64,000 nucleotides of DNA, from the NCBI GenBank assembly GCA_013044385.1, contig JABEUN010000019.1, positions 1-64,000 of the forward strand. Reading direction: 5' to 3'. Origin of the DNA: Acidimicrobiaceae bacterium. Its GTDB lineage: Bacteria; Actinomycetota; Acidimicrobiia; Acidimicrobiales; Acidimicrobiaceae. The translations under genes and the position numbers were made by a program. Shown here in pieces: positions 7,782 to 16,145 of the stretch; within the stretch, counting starts at the first letter, position 1, and each line of letters starts with the position of its first letter. The notes under the pieces were generated by a model that ran no database searches, was not told the origin of the DNA, and saw only the letters and a program-made list of their open reading frames with translations.

Positions 7782-9823
7782 TGCAGCGATTCCCCAACCT
7801 ATTCCGAACGATAACTCTCGGACCAATTACCGTTCGAAACAGGATCGTCTTCTCTGCCCACCTCACTAACTTCGCTCAGAACGGAAACGTCTCTGATCAG
7901 CATGTCGCATATTACAAAGAGCGAGCACTCGGTGGAGTGGGCCTGATAATCACCGAGGAGCACTCCACACACGAGTCCGACTGGCCATACGAGAAGATGA
8001 TCCATGGATTCCGCCCAGAAGTGGTGAACGGATATATTGCGATCACCGAAGCAGTCCACCAGGCAGGATCCAGAATATTCGCGCAGATCAACCACAATGG
8101 TGCTCAGGGTACATCCAACTACTCACGACTACCTCTTTTCGGCCCATCTCCGAAGATGGACCCCATGTTCAGGGAAGTCCCGAAACAGGTGACCGAAAGT
8201 GACATCGTCGACATCATCTCCGGTTACGTCAAAGTCGCCGAACATGCACGCCTCGGAGGTTTCGACGGCATCGAACTTCAGTGCTCGCACTCTTCTATAG
8301 TCAGGCAGTTCCTATCACCTATTACTAACGAACGAACTGACCGGTGGGGTGGATCAATTGAGAACAGAGCCCGGCTCATGGTCGCCCTAATTGAAGCAAC
8401 ACGTCAGGCTATCGGACCAAACATGGCTCTTGGAATCCGAATTTGTGGTGACGAGATGGTCGAAGGTGGTCTGGAGATTGAAGATGCGGTAAAAGTGGCC
8501 CAAATCGCCAACGGTACTTCAATGGTTGACTACATCAACACCTCGATAGGAATCGCAACGCAGTCGCTCTACTCGATCGAAGCGTCGATGGCGATACCGC
8601 CCGGATATTCGCTCTTTATTCCCGCTGCCATCCGACAGGTCGTGGACATACCAGTTGTCGCCGTCGGCAGATTCAAGGATCCTAGCCATTGTGAGAGAGC
8701 GATCCGAGATGGCCAGGCTGATCTCGTGGGAGTCGTAAGGGGGCAGATTGCCGATCCCAATTTCGCAAAGAAGGCCAAAGAGGGACTAGAACACGAGATC
8801 CGCACATGCCTTAGCTGTAATCAGGAGTGCGTCGGCCGGATGGGCGTCAACAGATGGCTCGGCTGCATCGAGAACCCTGATGCCGGTAAAGAGGCAGCTA
8901 GAAACTCAACTGTCAACTCGGGCGGCTCGCTTGGAATCGGAATCGGCGCCTTCGCTGCATCGAACCAGCGGAGTGTTCGGGTAGCTGGTGCACCAAGGAG
9001 AGTAGCTGTTGTGGGTGCAGGCCCAGCGGGCTTACAGGCGGCCATCTCCTCGGCAAGACAGGGTCACTTAGTTGCACTTTTCGAAGCGAACGCAGAGGTG
9101 GGCGGAGCACTGACGTTAGCATCCAAGGCTCCCCACAGGGCCGAGTTGGCGGACCTCATCAGAAACCAGCTGTCTGAGCTTGGGAGAATGGGAGTATCTC
9201 CGAATACCAATCACACAATTACCCTCGATGAGATCCTGAATCTAACGCCGGATGCGATTGTTGTCGCTACTGGCTCGGTGCCTGAGCTGCCCTGGTGGAG
9301 CGTGGGCCATCTCGCTGATAACGAAATATCGACACCTAAAGTCACCAATCCAGCAACTGTTCTGAACGGTCTAGATAGACCTACTGGTCGGGTCGTCGTG
9401 TACGACGATCTTGGCTTCCATCAGGCGACTTCCGTTGCCGAACTGCTTGCTGAGAGGGGATGCCAGGTCGTGGTCGTGACACCACATCTGTCGGTTGGAA
9501 CTGATCTCGGCCTCACCTTGGACCTCGAGACTTGGCAGTTGAGAAATTCAAGGAATTCGGTGCGACAGGAAGTGGAGTGCGTAGCAGTCGGCATGACAGA
9601 GACATCGATCCTCCTCCAGCGCCATACCACTGGTGAAACATTGACCATCGAGGCAGACTGGGTTGTGGCCGTTAATCATGGGCGTTCCGAAAACACGCTT
9701 TACCGAAACTTACGACATGCGGGATGGAGCGAAGGGCTCTTCTTGATTGGCGACGCAGTGGCGCCCCGCAGGGCACACTCAGCCGTCATTGAAGGAGACT
9801 TAGTGGGAGCTCTCATACCATGA
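7781..9823 (+). CDS. Mycofactocin-system FadH/OYE family oxidoreductase, type 2
   Basis: A 680-residue paralogue of the preceding gene with the same order: TIM barrel (about 1-335) with intact RQFLSP...TDRWGGS motif, Fe-S cysteines in CLSCNQEC...C (about 344-365), and FAD domain starting VVGAGPAGLQAA (about 407-418). A second nucleotide fold contains VVVYDDLGFHQA, matching VVIDDRIGNHEA of its partner. The FadH catalytic Tyr and His positions read Ser and Ala here, so dienoyl-CoA reduction is unlikely. The GTG start overlaps the upstream stop by one base and the end overlaps the ETF alpha gene by four. An electron-transfer role with mycofactocin is inferred from context. Confidence 0.9.
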   Translation: MQRFPNLFRTITLGPITVRNRIVFSAHLTNFAQNGNVSDQHVAYYKERALGGVGLIITEEHSTHESDWPYEKMIHGFRPEVVNGYIAITEAVHQAGSRIFAQINHNGAQGTSNYSRLPLFGPSPKMDPMFREVPKQVTESDIVDIISGYVKVAEHARLGGFDGIELQCSHSSIVRQFLSPITNERTDRWGGSIENRARLMVALIEATRQAIGPNMALGIRICGDEMVEGGLEIEDAVKVAQIANGTSMVDYINTSIGIATQSLYSIEASMAIPPGYSLFIPAAIRQVVDIPVVAVGRFKDPSHCERAIRDGQADLVGVVRGQIADPNFAKKAKEGLEHEIRTCLSCNQECVGRMGVNRWLGCIENPDAGKEAARNSTVNSGGSLGIGIGAFAASNQRSVRVAGAPRRVAVVGAGPAGLQAAISSARQGHLVALFEANAEVGGALTLASKAPHRAELADLIRNQLSELGRMGVSPNTNHTITLDEILNLTPDAIVVATGSVPELPWWSVGHLADNEISTPKVTNPATVLNGLDRPTGRVVVYDDLGFHQATSVAELLAERGCQVVVVTPHLSVGTDLGLTLDLETWQLRNSRNSVRQEVECVAVGMTETSILLQRHTTGETLTIEADWVVAVNHGRSENTLYRNLRHAGWSEGLFLIGDAVAPRRAHSAVIEGDLVGALIP

Positions 9824-10773
9824 ATAGGGTTGAATTGGGCCCTAATATACCGGTCGTAATAATTACTTTGAGATCAGGAACGATGAGCAAGCAGGCCGCT
9901 TCTGCACTCTACTCTGCATCGACCAACCCAGCAGGTTACGAAATTATCATCGTAATGACAGATGAAAAAGAGCTGGCCAGACCACCCAGGGTAGCACAAC
10001 AGCCAATCCGAGCGCACCTCGTCAACGGAGGTAGAAGATGGCACTCCGTAGCCACACAAACACTAAACAGTCTGCGTCCCGAACTTCCCCATACCATTTT
10101 TGGTAATGACCCAGATTCCCAGATCTCCGCTATTGAGATCGCAAGAATGACTTCGGTGCCGATATGGACAGAGGTTACATCTGTAGGGGTTGACACGGTA
10201 ACTGTCTCCAGACGACACTCGACCCTGATCGAGACCTATTCGACCTCTGGTCCGAGTATCTTGCTGTTTCAGGCGACTCCGGTTGGACCGGGTGACCCGC
10301 TAGATCTAGCTCAGCTAAGGATGTTATCTGACCAGGGCCCTGATGCTAGGTCAGGTTACCAATCAGCCCAAACACTATCTAGCGCAGGAGCATCCGGAGA
10401 TCTTGGCGAGGCGGAGCACATTGTATGTGCTGGTATCGGAGTCGGGTCCGTGGAGGAGTACGGCAAGACGGTACAGTTCGCAGAAATAATCGGCGCAGCT
10501 GTCGGGGCCACTCGCCTTGTCACCGACGCCGGCTGGGCTCCACACGACCGACAGATCGGCACGACCGGCGCCGGTATCTCTCCATCGATCTATATAACGT
10601 TCGGAGTTTCAGGGGCCATCCAGCACCTAGCAGGTGTCGAACTTCCTGAAAAGACAATTTCGGTGAACATTGACAGAGGTTGTCAGATGATGAGGTCCAG
10701 CAGGATCGCCATCGTGGCCGACGCCCCGGCAGTACTGCACCAGCTCTTAGAACTGTTGAAGGGCGTACAGTGA
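9820..10773 (+). CDS. etfA: Electron transfer flavoprotein alpha subunit (mycofactocin-associated)
   Basis: A 317-residue ETF alpha/FixB homologue. The C-terminal FAD-binding domain is clear: IGTTGAGISPSIYITFGVSG and then AIQHLAG, followed by a SVNID segment and a final helix. The N-terminal third, which packs against the beta subunit, is divergent. ETF accepts electrons from dehydrogenases and hands them to an ETF:quinone oxidoreductase. ATG 9820 overlaps the stop of the OYE gene (ATGA). The beta subunit is encoded separately, after fixC and fixX, which is an unusual order. The position inside a mycofactocin operon suggests a dedicated ETF rather than the general fatty-acid-oxidation one. 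Confidence 0.92.
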   Translation: MNRVELGPNIPVVIITLRSGTMSKQAASALYSASTNPAGYEIIIVMTDEKELARPPRVAQQPIRAHLVNGGRRWHSVATQTLNSLRPELPHTIFGNDPDSQISAIEIARMTSVPIWTEVTSVGVDTVTVSRRHSTLIETYSTSGPSILLFQATPVGPGDPLDLAQLRMLSDQGPDARSGYQSAQTLSSAGASGDLGEAEHIVCAGIGVGSVEEYGKTVQFAEIIGAAVGATRLVTDAGWAPHDRQIGTTGAGISPSIYITFGVSGAIQHLAGVELPEKTISVNIDRGCQMMRSSRIAIVADAPAVLHQLLELLKGVQ

Positions 10774-10824
10774 CCACACTTTCAATGATGGTCGTGCGAC
10801 CAGATCGGGACCCGGTGGCAAGAG

Positions 10825-12120
10825 ATGAAGGATAACTACGATGTGGTCGTAGTCGGTGCTGGCCCAGCGGGTTCTGCTGCTGCTATTGCTGCATCATCAG
10901 CTGGCGCAAAGGTACTCCTTGTCGAACGTGGACCGTTTCCCGGCTCCAAGAATGTCTACGGTGGAGTGATCTACCCGGGCATTCTCGAACGATACATTCC
11001 CGACTGGCAGAACGAGGTGCCAGTCGAACGATGGATTACTAGGCGGAGCACGATGTTGCTGTCAGGAGATCGTTCGGTGACGATCGATTACGACGACCCC
11101 ACCTGGAGAACGGGGCGCAAAAACGGAGCGACGGCGTACCGAGCTGACTTCGACCGCTGGCTCGCTTCCAAGGCCCAAAAAGCCGGTGCAGATCTCGTCT
11201 GCTCAACCCTAGTAAAGGGAGTCACCCGTGATGCGAAGGGTCGGGTAACCGGAGTTGTAACCGATCGCGACGGAGCTGAGATCAGCGGTGTGGTGGTCGC
11301 CGCAGATGGCGTCAACTCGCTTCTAGCAAAAGAAGTGGGGCTCTACCCGAACTTCAAAGCCGAAGATCTCACGTTGGGCGCCAAAGAAGTGTACCGACTG
11401 TCTAAATCTAGAATCGACTCGATCTTCTCGGTGCAGTCAGACTGTGGTGTCGATATCGAAATTCTCGGCGCCACTGGCGCCATTTCAGGTGGTGGCTTTC
11501 TCTACACCAACTCAGACACGATCAGTATCGGGGTGGTCCTTTCGCTCGCTGACCTCCGCAATGCCAAGCTTCGGCCAGAGAAAATAATCGCAGACCTTCG
11601 ATCACATCCGTCGATCGAGCCATTTTTCGCCCAGAGCGAACTAGTCGAATACTCTGCCCACCTGATCCCAGAGGCTGGCTACCGGAGCTGGCCAAAACTT
11701 TCTATCGATGGCATGGTGGTAGCGGGTGACGCTGCATCGACCTGCCTTGCAACCGGAATCTGGTTGGAAGGAGTGAACATGGCGATAGGATCGGGTTTTG
11801 TAGCTGGAGAGTTTGCTGCTTCTGCATCGAAGTCGGACAGGCCCGTCAACTTCAAATCCTATGACAGACTCCTAAAGGCCAGCTTTGTGGGTAAAAACCA
11901 CGTCAGGTTCAAGAACGCCCCCCACCTCGTTATGTCCGATTCCGTACAGAGGGGCTACCCTAAACTGGCAACGGAGTTTTTAGCCGGCCTGCTTACAGTG
12001 GGCGACCCCGTACCCAAAGCTGGGCTGGGAGAACTTCTAAGAAAAGCACGCAAGAGCTCAGGAATTGGCAGATGGCAACTGTTTCAGGATCTGATTGCTG
12101 GGTGGAGGACGTTCCGATGA
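10825..12120 (+). CDS. fixC: FixC-like flavoprotein, ETF:quinone oxidoreductase family
   Basis: A 431-residue FAD-dependent oxidoreductase of the FixC/ETF-QO family. It opens with VVVGAGPAGSAAA (residues 7-19) and continues with VERGPFPGSKNVYGGVIY, the FixC signature. The second FAD contact is MVVAGDAAS near 298. FixC transfers electrons from reduced ETF to quinone together with the ferredoxin-like FixX. The gene starts 51 bases after etfA with a short AAGAG element next to the ATG, and its stop overlaps the fixX start (ATGA). It probably sits at the membrane face, although no membrane helix is evident. Confidence 0.92.
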   Translation: MKDNYDVVVVGAGPAGSAAAIAASSAGAKVLLVERGPFPGSKNVYGGVIYPGILERYIPDWQNEVPVERWITRRSTMLLSGDRSVTIDYDDPTWRTGRKNGATAYRADFDRWLASKAQKAGADLVCSTLVKGVTRDAKGRVTGVVTDRDGAEISGVVVAADGVNSLLAKEVGLYPNFKAEDLTLGAKEVYRLSKSRIDSIFSVQSDCGVDIEILGATGAISGGGFLYTNSDTISIGVVLSLADLRNAKLRPEKIIADLRSHPSIEPFFAQSELVEYSAHLIPEAGYRSWPKLSIDGMVVAGDAASTCLATGIWLEGVNMAIGSGFVAGEFAASASKSDRPVNFKSYDRLLKASFVGKNHVRFKNAPHLVMSDSVQRGYPKLATEFLAGLLTVGDPVPKAGLGELLRKARKSSGIGRWQLFQDLIAGWRTFR

Positions 12121-12458
12121 AGGAGAACAAGGCCACACTGTTCGTCGATCCGTGGGCAGCCACTCTGTTAGGAACAGGCGCAGGGGGGATGTCAAACAGA
12201 CTCGATCTCTGTGACTTTCGAATAGCCAGTACCGCACATATCGTCGTAGACGGCGAGATTTGCAGAGAGTGCTCTACCCAAGCATGTGTCTGGGCCTGTC
12301 CCGCCCAATTGTTCGTGGTTCGCCACGATGGAGCTGTCGTATTCAACTACGAGCAGTGCTTCGAGTGCGGTACGTGCTACGTGGTGTGCAATCACGAAGG
12401 TGCTATCTCATGGTCGTATCCCGCTGGAGGGATGGGGGTCGTCTTTCATCATGGTTGA
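12117..12458 (+). CDS. fixX: FixX-like ferredoxin
   Basis: A 113-residue ferredoxin-like protein. Cysteines are arranged as C-x2-C-x4-C-x3-CP (CRECSTQACVWACP) and C-x2-C-x2-C-x3-C (CFECGTCYVVC), as in FixX and the Fe-S domain of ETF:quinone oxidoreductase. It should pair with the adjacent FixC to pass electrons to quinone. ATG 12117 is preferred: it overlaps the fixC stop and has GTGGAGG about 10 bases upstream. The frame is open for 15 more codons upstream, and an internal ATG at 12190 would give a more standard length. The last 8 bases overlap etfB. Confidence 0.9.
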   Translation: MKENKATLFVDPWAATLLGTGAGGMSNRLDLCDFRIASTAHIVVDGEICRECSTQACVWACPAQLFVVRHDGAVVFNYEQCFECGTCYVVCNHEGAISWSYPAGGMGVVFHHG

Positions 12459-13311
12459 ATTGGGTAAGGACGCCGTAATTGTAGTGGTGAAACATCAAGT
12501 TCGCCGGGCTGTACAGGCGGTGCAAGGTAGGCCAGTCGCGTCGGAATACGGACTGTCGACCGCCGACGTTTCAGCAATAGCGATTGCTCAGCAAATTGCC
12601 GTGGCCACCGGGACCAATCTCTACGTATGCACCGTCGGAGATGAGTTCACCGAAGCGACGTTGAGAGATGCTGCCGAGTTCGAGGTAGACGGACTAATAA
12701 GGATTCCGGCGCCGGAGGTTGGACCAGTGGTAAGGGCGGATCTCATAGCGCAACTGGCGATCCAGTTCTCCGCCACATATATCGTCACCGGTGACTACTC
12801 AACCGAATTTGGATCTGGAAGCACCCCGCTCCATCTGGCACAGCGAATGGATTGGACATTGGTGTCCTCCGTGATTGCCGTCGAGTCGTCCGAAGGAACT
12901 CCTGTTGGGTCACTTTGGCTCAAAAGGAGGTGTTTTGGTTCGTACATCGAAGTCGCTGAGATCACTGGTCCCGCCCTAATTTCGGTCGAGCCAACAAACT
13001 TCCGCCCGAAACGGTCGTCCCTTGGAAGTGCGATCGAAGCTACCCGACCGTCAAACGCCATGACGATTTTCCATGCCAGCTCAGCCATCAACGAGAGTGG
13101 TCCGATTAGCACCGCAGCCCAGCGATTCTACGCGACCTACACTTCAGCGCCAACAGGCGTATTGGAGCGCGAAAAACTATCCTCCATCCTCAAGCTCGAC
13201 ACGACAAGTGCAACTCCAATGGTGGTGGAACTATCTCCGGAAGTTGCAGCCAGACTTATCCTCGATACCCTAATTGAGTGGGAGTTGATTGGAATTGGTG
13301 ATGAACCTTGA
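12451..13311 (+). CDS. etfB: Electron transfer flavoprotein beta subunit (mycofactocin-associated)
   Basis: A 286-residue ETF beta/FixA homologue, partner of the alpha subunit encoded upstream. It starts VIVVVKHQVRRAV, matching the family's N-terminal strand and VK-V motif, and keeps the AIAIAQQIA and Rossmann-like core including TGDYSTEFGSGSTP. The conserved ETF-beta segment near residue 190 is recognisable but divergent, and the C-terminal about 70 residues are poorly conserved. The frame is open further upstream, but ATG 12451 fits homology and overlaps fixX by 8 bases. The end overlaps mftE. Whether it binds AMP or a second FAD (bifurcating type) cannot be told by eye. Confidence 0.85.
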   Translation: MVELGKDAVIVVVKHQVRRAVQAVQGRPVASEYGLSTADVSAIAIAQQIAVATGTNLYVCTVGDEFTEATLRDAAEFEVDGLIRIPAPEVGPVVRADLIAQLAIQFSATYIVTGDYSTEFGSGSTPLHLAQRMDWTLVSSVIAVESSEGTPVGSLWLKRRCFGSYIEVAEITGPALISVEPTNFRPKRSSLGSAIEATRPSNAMTIFHASSAINESGPISTAAQRFYATYTSAPTGVLEREKLSSILKLDTTSATPMVVELSPEVAARLILDTLIEWELIGIGDEP

Positions 13312-14077
13312 TTCATACACAGCGAAGGATCTAAAGGACCGAGATACTATCCCAACTCTGGTCCTGCCAATTGGATCGACTGAGCAGCACGGTCCCCATC
13401 TACCCTTAGGCACCGATACATTCATATCGATGGCGCTAGCGATTGAACTCAATAGAGTTCGGCCCAGTTCCACTGTTGTCGCTCCCCCGCTGCCATACGG
13501 CTCATCCGGCGAACACAAAGGTGTCTTGGGAACACTTTCGATGGGCCAAAATGCCCTGGAATTCCTGGTCGTGGAGCTAGTAAGGTCCGCCGACCAGTTT
13601 AATGGCGTCGCAATAGTAAGTGCACATGGTGGGAATATCGAGCCGATCGCACGAGCAGCCAGACTCCTAGCGACGGAGGGACGAAAGATCTACTACTGGT
13701 TCCCCACCGTAAAGGCTCTTACGAGTGCCGCTGAGAGATGGGCCATTGAGCCGGGATCCAAAGGACTATGGGACCCTGATCTACACGCCGGCAGGACTGA
13801 AACATCCATCATGCTGGCACTCACACCGGACTTGGTTGGCGAAACCGGCGGAGTAGTTGGTTCGCCTGCTAGCAGCCCAGGACTGATGCAGCGCATCAGA
13901 ACTGAAGGCGTTACCGCAATTTCCGACTCAGGAATAATCGGTGACCCAAGCGGAGCTAGCTACGAAGAAGGATGCGCCATACTCGCCGCATTTGCCGATG
14001 ACTTGATAACCGGATTCGACAAGTACCAGAATTCTGAACTGAACGGTCCCCTCTCCGACAAAGGTCGACGCGTGTGA
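13301..14077 (+). CDS. mftE: Mycofactocin precursor peptide peptidase MftE (creatininase family)
   Basis: A 258-residue metal-dependent amidohydrolase of the creatininase family. MftE cleaves modified MftA to free the C-terminal dipeptide that becomes the cofactor. Metal ligands are visible: E and H in GSTEQHGPHLP, D in LGTDTF, H in SAHGGN, and E in HAGRTETS. Upstream in-frame alternatives TTG 13289 and GTG 13298 exist; GGGAG at 13280-13284 suits the TTG best, so the true start may be 13289. The gene overlaps the etfB end, and its stop overlaps the next gene as GTGA. Confidence 0.94.
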   Translation: MNLDSYTAKDLKDRDTIPTLVLPIGSTEQHGPHLPLGTDTFISMALAIELNRVRPSSTVVAPPLPYGSSGEHKGVLGTLSMGQNALEFLVVELVRSADQFNGVAIVSAHGGNIEPIARAARLLATEGRKIYYWFPTVKALTSAAERWAIEPGSKGLWDPDLHAGRTETSIMLALTPDLVGETGGVVGSPASSPGLMQRIRTEGVTAISDSGIIGDPSGASYEEGCAILAAFADDLITGFDKYQNSELNGPLSDKGRRV

Positions 14078-14850
14078 AAGACAGAGTAGTAATAGTTACG
14101 GGGGCAGCAAGGGGCATCGGAAGAGAGTCGGCACTGCACCTAGCCGGGAGCGGCTGGACAGTGGTCGCCTGTGACATAGCTGCGGAAATCCCAGGTCTTC
14201 GGTATCCACTGGCAAGCCCGGAAATGCTCAGCTCGCTTGCAGAGCATGATCGAATTCATCCACTAAGGGCCGACGTGAGGTCTCCAATGCAGTTGAGCGC
14301 CGTTGTAGAACGCGCTCTGGAACTGGGAGAACTATGCGCTGCCGTGGCCTGCGCTGGAGTGATAAGCGGAGGCAAGCCAGCCTGGTTGACAGATCTGGAA
14401 ACTCACAGACTTACTTTCGACATCAACTATTTTGGTGTACTAAACCTAATAAACGTCGCCATGCCCGCGATTTTGGCCGCTGACGCCGAACATAGGAGAT
14501 CATTCGTTGCCATTGCCTCAGCCGCCGGCCACTTACCATTAGAGACCATGTCGGACTACGTTGCGTCAAAGCACGCAGTCATCGGACTGATCAGGACGTT
14601 GGCTCTCGACCTGAAAGGAACCGGAATCACTGCTAACACAATTTCACCAGGCTCTACTGACACCCCAATCCTGACAGCTAGCGCAGAGATCTTCCGCCTA
14701 TCATCTGCGGAAGAGTTCGCGACGCACCACATGACACAACAGCTGATATCAGCCTCCGAGGTCGCGTCGATGGTTGGATACCTACTGTCGGATCAAGCCG
14801 CTTCGATAACTGGAACCGACATACGAGTAGATGCCGGCATGCTCTCCTGA
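14074..14850 (+). CDS. Mycofactocin-coupled SDR family oxidoreductase
   Basis: A 258-residue short-chain dehydrogenase. It has the dinucleotide motif TGAARGIG (residues 9-16), the active-site YVASK and an upstream catalytic Ser. After the second strand it carries an insert with YPLASPEML, which matches the insert typical of mycofactocin-coupled SDRs, a family reported to hold NAD so tightly that an external acceptor such as mycofactocin is needed for turnover. It closes the operon; GTG 14074 overlaps the mftE stop. The substrate (an alcohol or hydroxysteroid-like compound) cannot be named. Confidence 0.92.
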   Translation: MKDRVVIVTGAARGIGRESALHLAGSGWTVVACDIAAEIPGLRYPLASPEMLSSLAEHDRIHPLRADVRSPMQLSAVVERALELGELCAAVACAGVISGGKPAWLTDLETHRLTFDINYFGVLNLINVAMPAILAADAEHRRSFVAIASAAGHLPLETMSDYVASKHAVIGLIRTLALDLKGTGITANTISPGSTDTPILTASAEIFRLSSAEEFATHHMTQQLISASEVASMVGYLLSDQAASITGTDIRVDAGMLS

Positions 14851-16145
14851 ACATGCCAAATCTCCGTTGCATGAGATCAGACTTGCCACACCTTGGGCAG
14901 TTCTGACGGTTTTACCCTCAGACACCGACAGAGAACCCACGCTGAGCAGAACCGTTCCGGCATAGATCATTTATTTCCATTACGTCGACAGGCACTCATC
15001 GTCACGTAATAGTTTGAAACAGGGGTATATCTAATAATGACTCCAAACCCATCATGCAAGAATCACTGATAGAACGCAGCGGAGGTTTCAAAAGGACGAC
15101 TTGGAAGGATTGCCAACATCGATGGCAATCCAACGGTCTACAGAAGACAATGCCTCTTTCATTCCGTGGCTAGCCGTAACCGTCGACGAGCTGACCGCTA
15201 ACATTTCTATCGATACATCCAAAGATGTTGCCAAATACCTTAACAAACTGGCTCATACTCCGAAAGATCGTCAACTCTCAACACTTTTCGGCCGTTTCCC
15301 TCCTAAAGGTTCGTGGCAGACAAGGACTGACAATTGCAGCGGACAACTGCGACCATTCCCTTACATGTTTTGCAATTCCACAACTCCTTCAGAACTGTTC
15401 TGGTGGTCCAGATGACGACCAGAGTTCAAAAGACAGCCAGAACTAGGTCGAGATGACTTTGTCCACTCGGCGCGATTCTGACAGTCCAGCAGTTGGCTCG
15501 ACTAACTATAACTCCGTCACTAAGTCAACTGGGCTTCGAATACGACGAGCAGTTATTTTGGAGTGCGACAGCCATTCAGGACAGATTCCAGATAGCACCG
15601 ATTATGGAGCTGTCGAATTCACATACCCATTCGATCTGCATCGACTCAATTGTCAGCTATCTCTACTACCCAACATCAAGGCTGATTTACAAGTATCAGA
15701 TTTAATGTGCTTCCAAACTGCTCCGCAGGTAAAGCTAGGAGCCGGAGGTTACAAGATAAAACTAAGGCACATAGTTGAGACCAATGGCCCAAACCGCTCC
15801 GGTACCGATTAAGTCGATATCAACTGCGCCAGTCAAGGTGAATAACATTACGAAAAGATTGTGAAGATTGATAAATTTACATAGTCATCTATCGCAGCCT
15901 CGCCACTTACGACATGGACTTTCATACTGCTAGCGGAGGATCCTAAAGTTCACCTGAATCGGAATCGGAAACTACCACTTCTTGGACGTGCAGATCGGGT
16001 ATTATTCACCCACGGCATAATTTTTGGCATTAGTAAGCTCGGAGGCAGGGTTGTATCCTAGTTCGGTATTAGCGCAATCGTCGCCGGACCGCCTAGTGCA
16101 ATATCAGCCACTAACTCACTTCGGGTTTGGCGGGACCTTTATGCG
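14851..16145. other. Gene-poor gap (1.3 kb) after the mycofactocin operon
   Basis: No recognisable gene. The best coding candidates are plus-strand frames at 15101-15415 (TTG start with AAGGA 4 bases upstream; first 60 residues look protein-like, containing a DELTANISIDTSKDVAKYL stretch) and 15453-15812. Neither matches a family I know, and overlapping frames continue past stops, which would fit a decayed gene. A perfect inverted repeat lies at 15107-15131. Base composition looks more AT-rich than the flanks. The end of this gap should hold the MFS transporter promoter. Confidence 0.5.

Noticed and set aside
10770-10835. 21-codon frame between etfA and fixC, starting GTG over the etfA stop
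   Set aside because: Overlaps the fixC start, has no family resemblance and is short enough to be chance; at most a coupling element.
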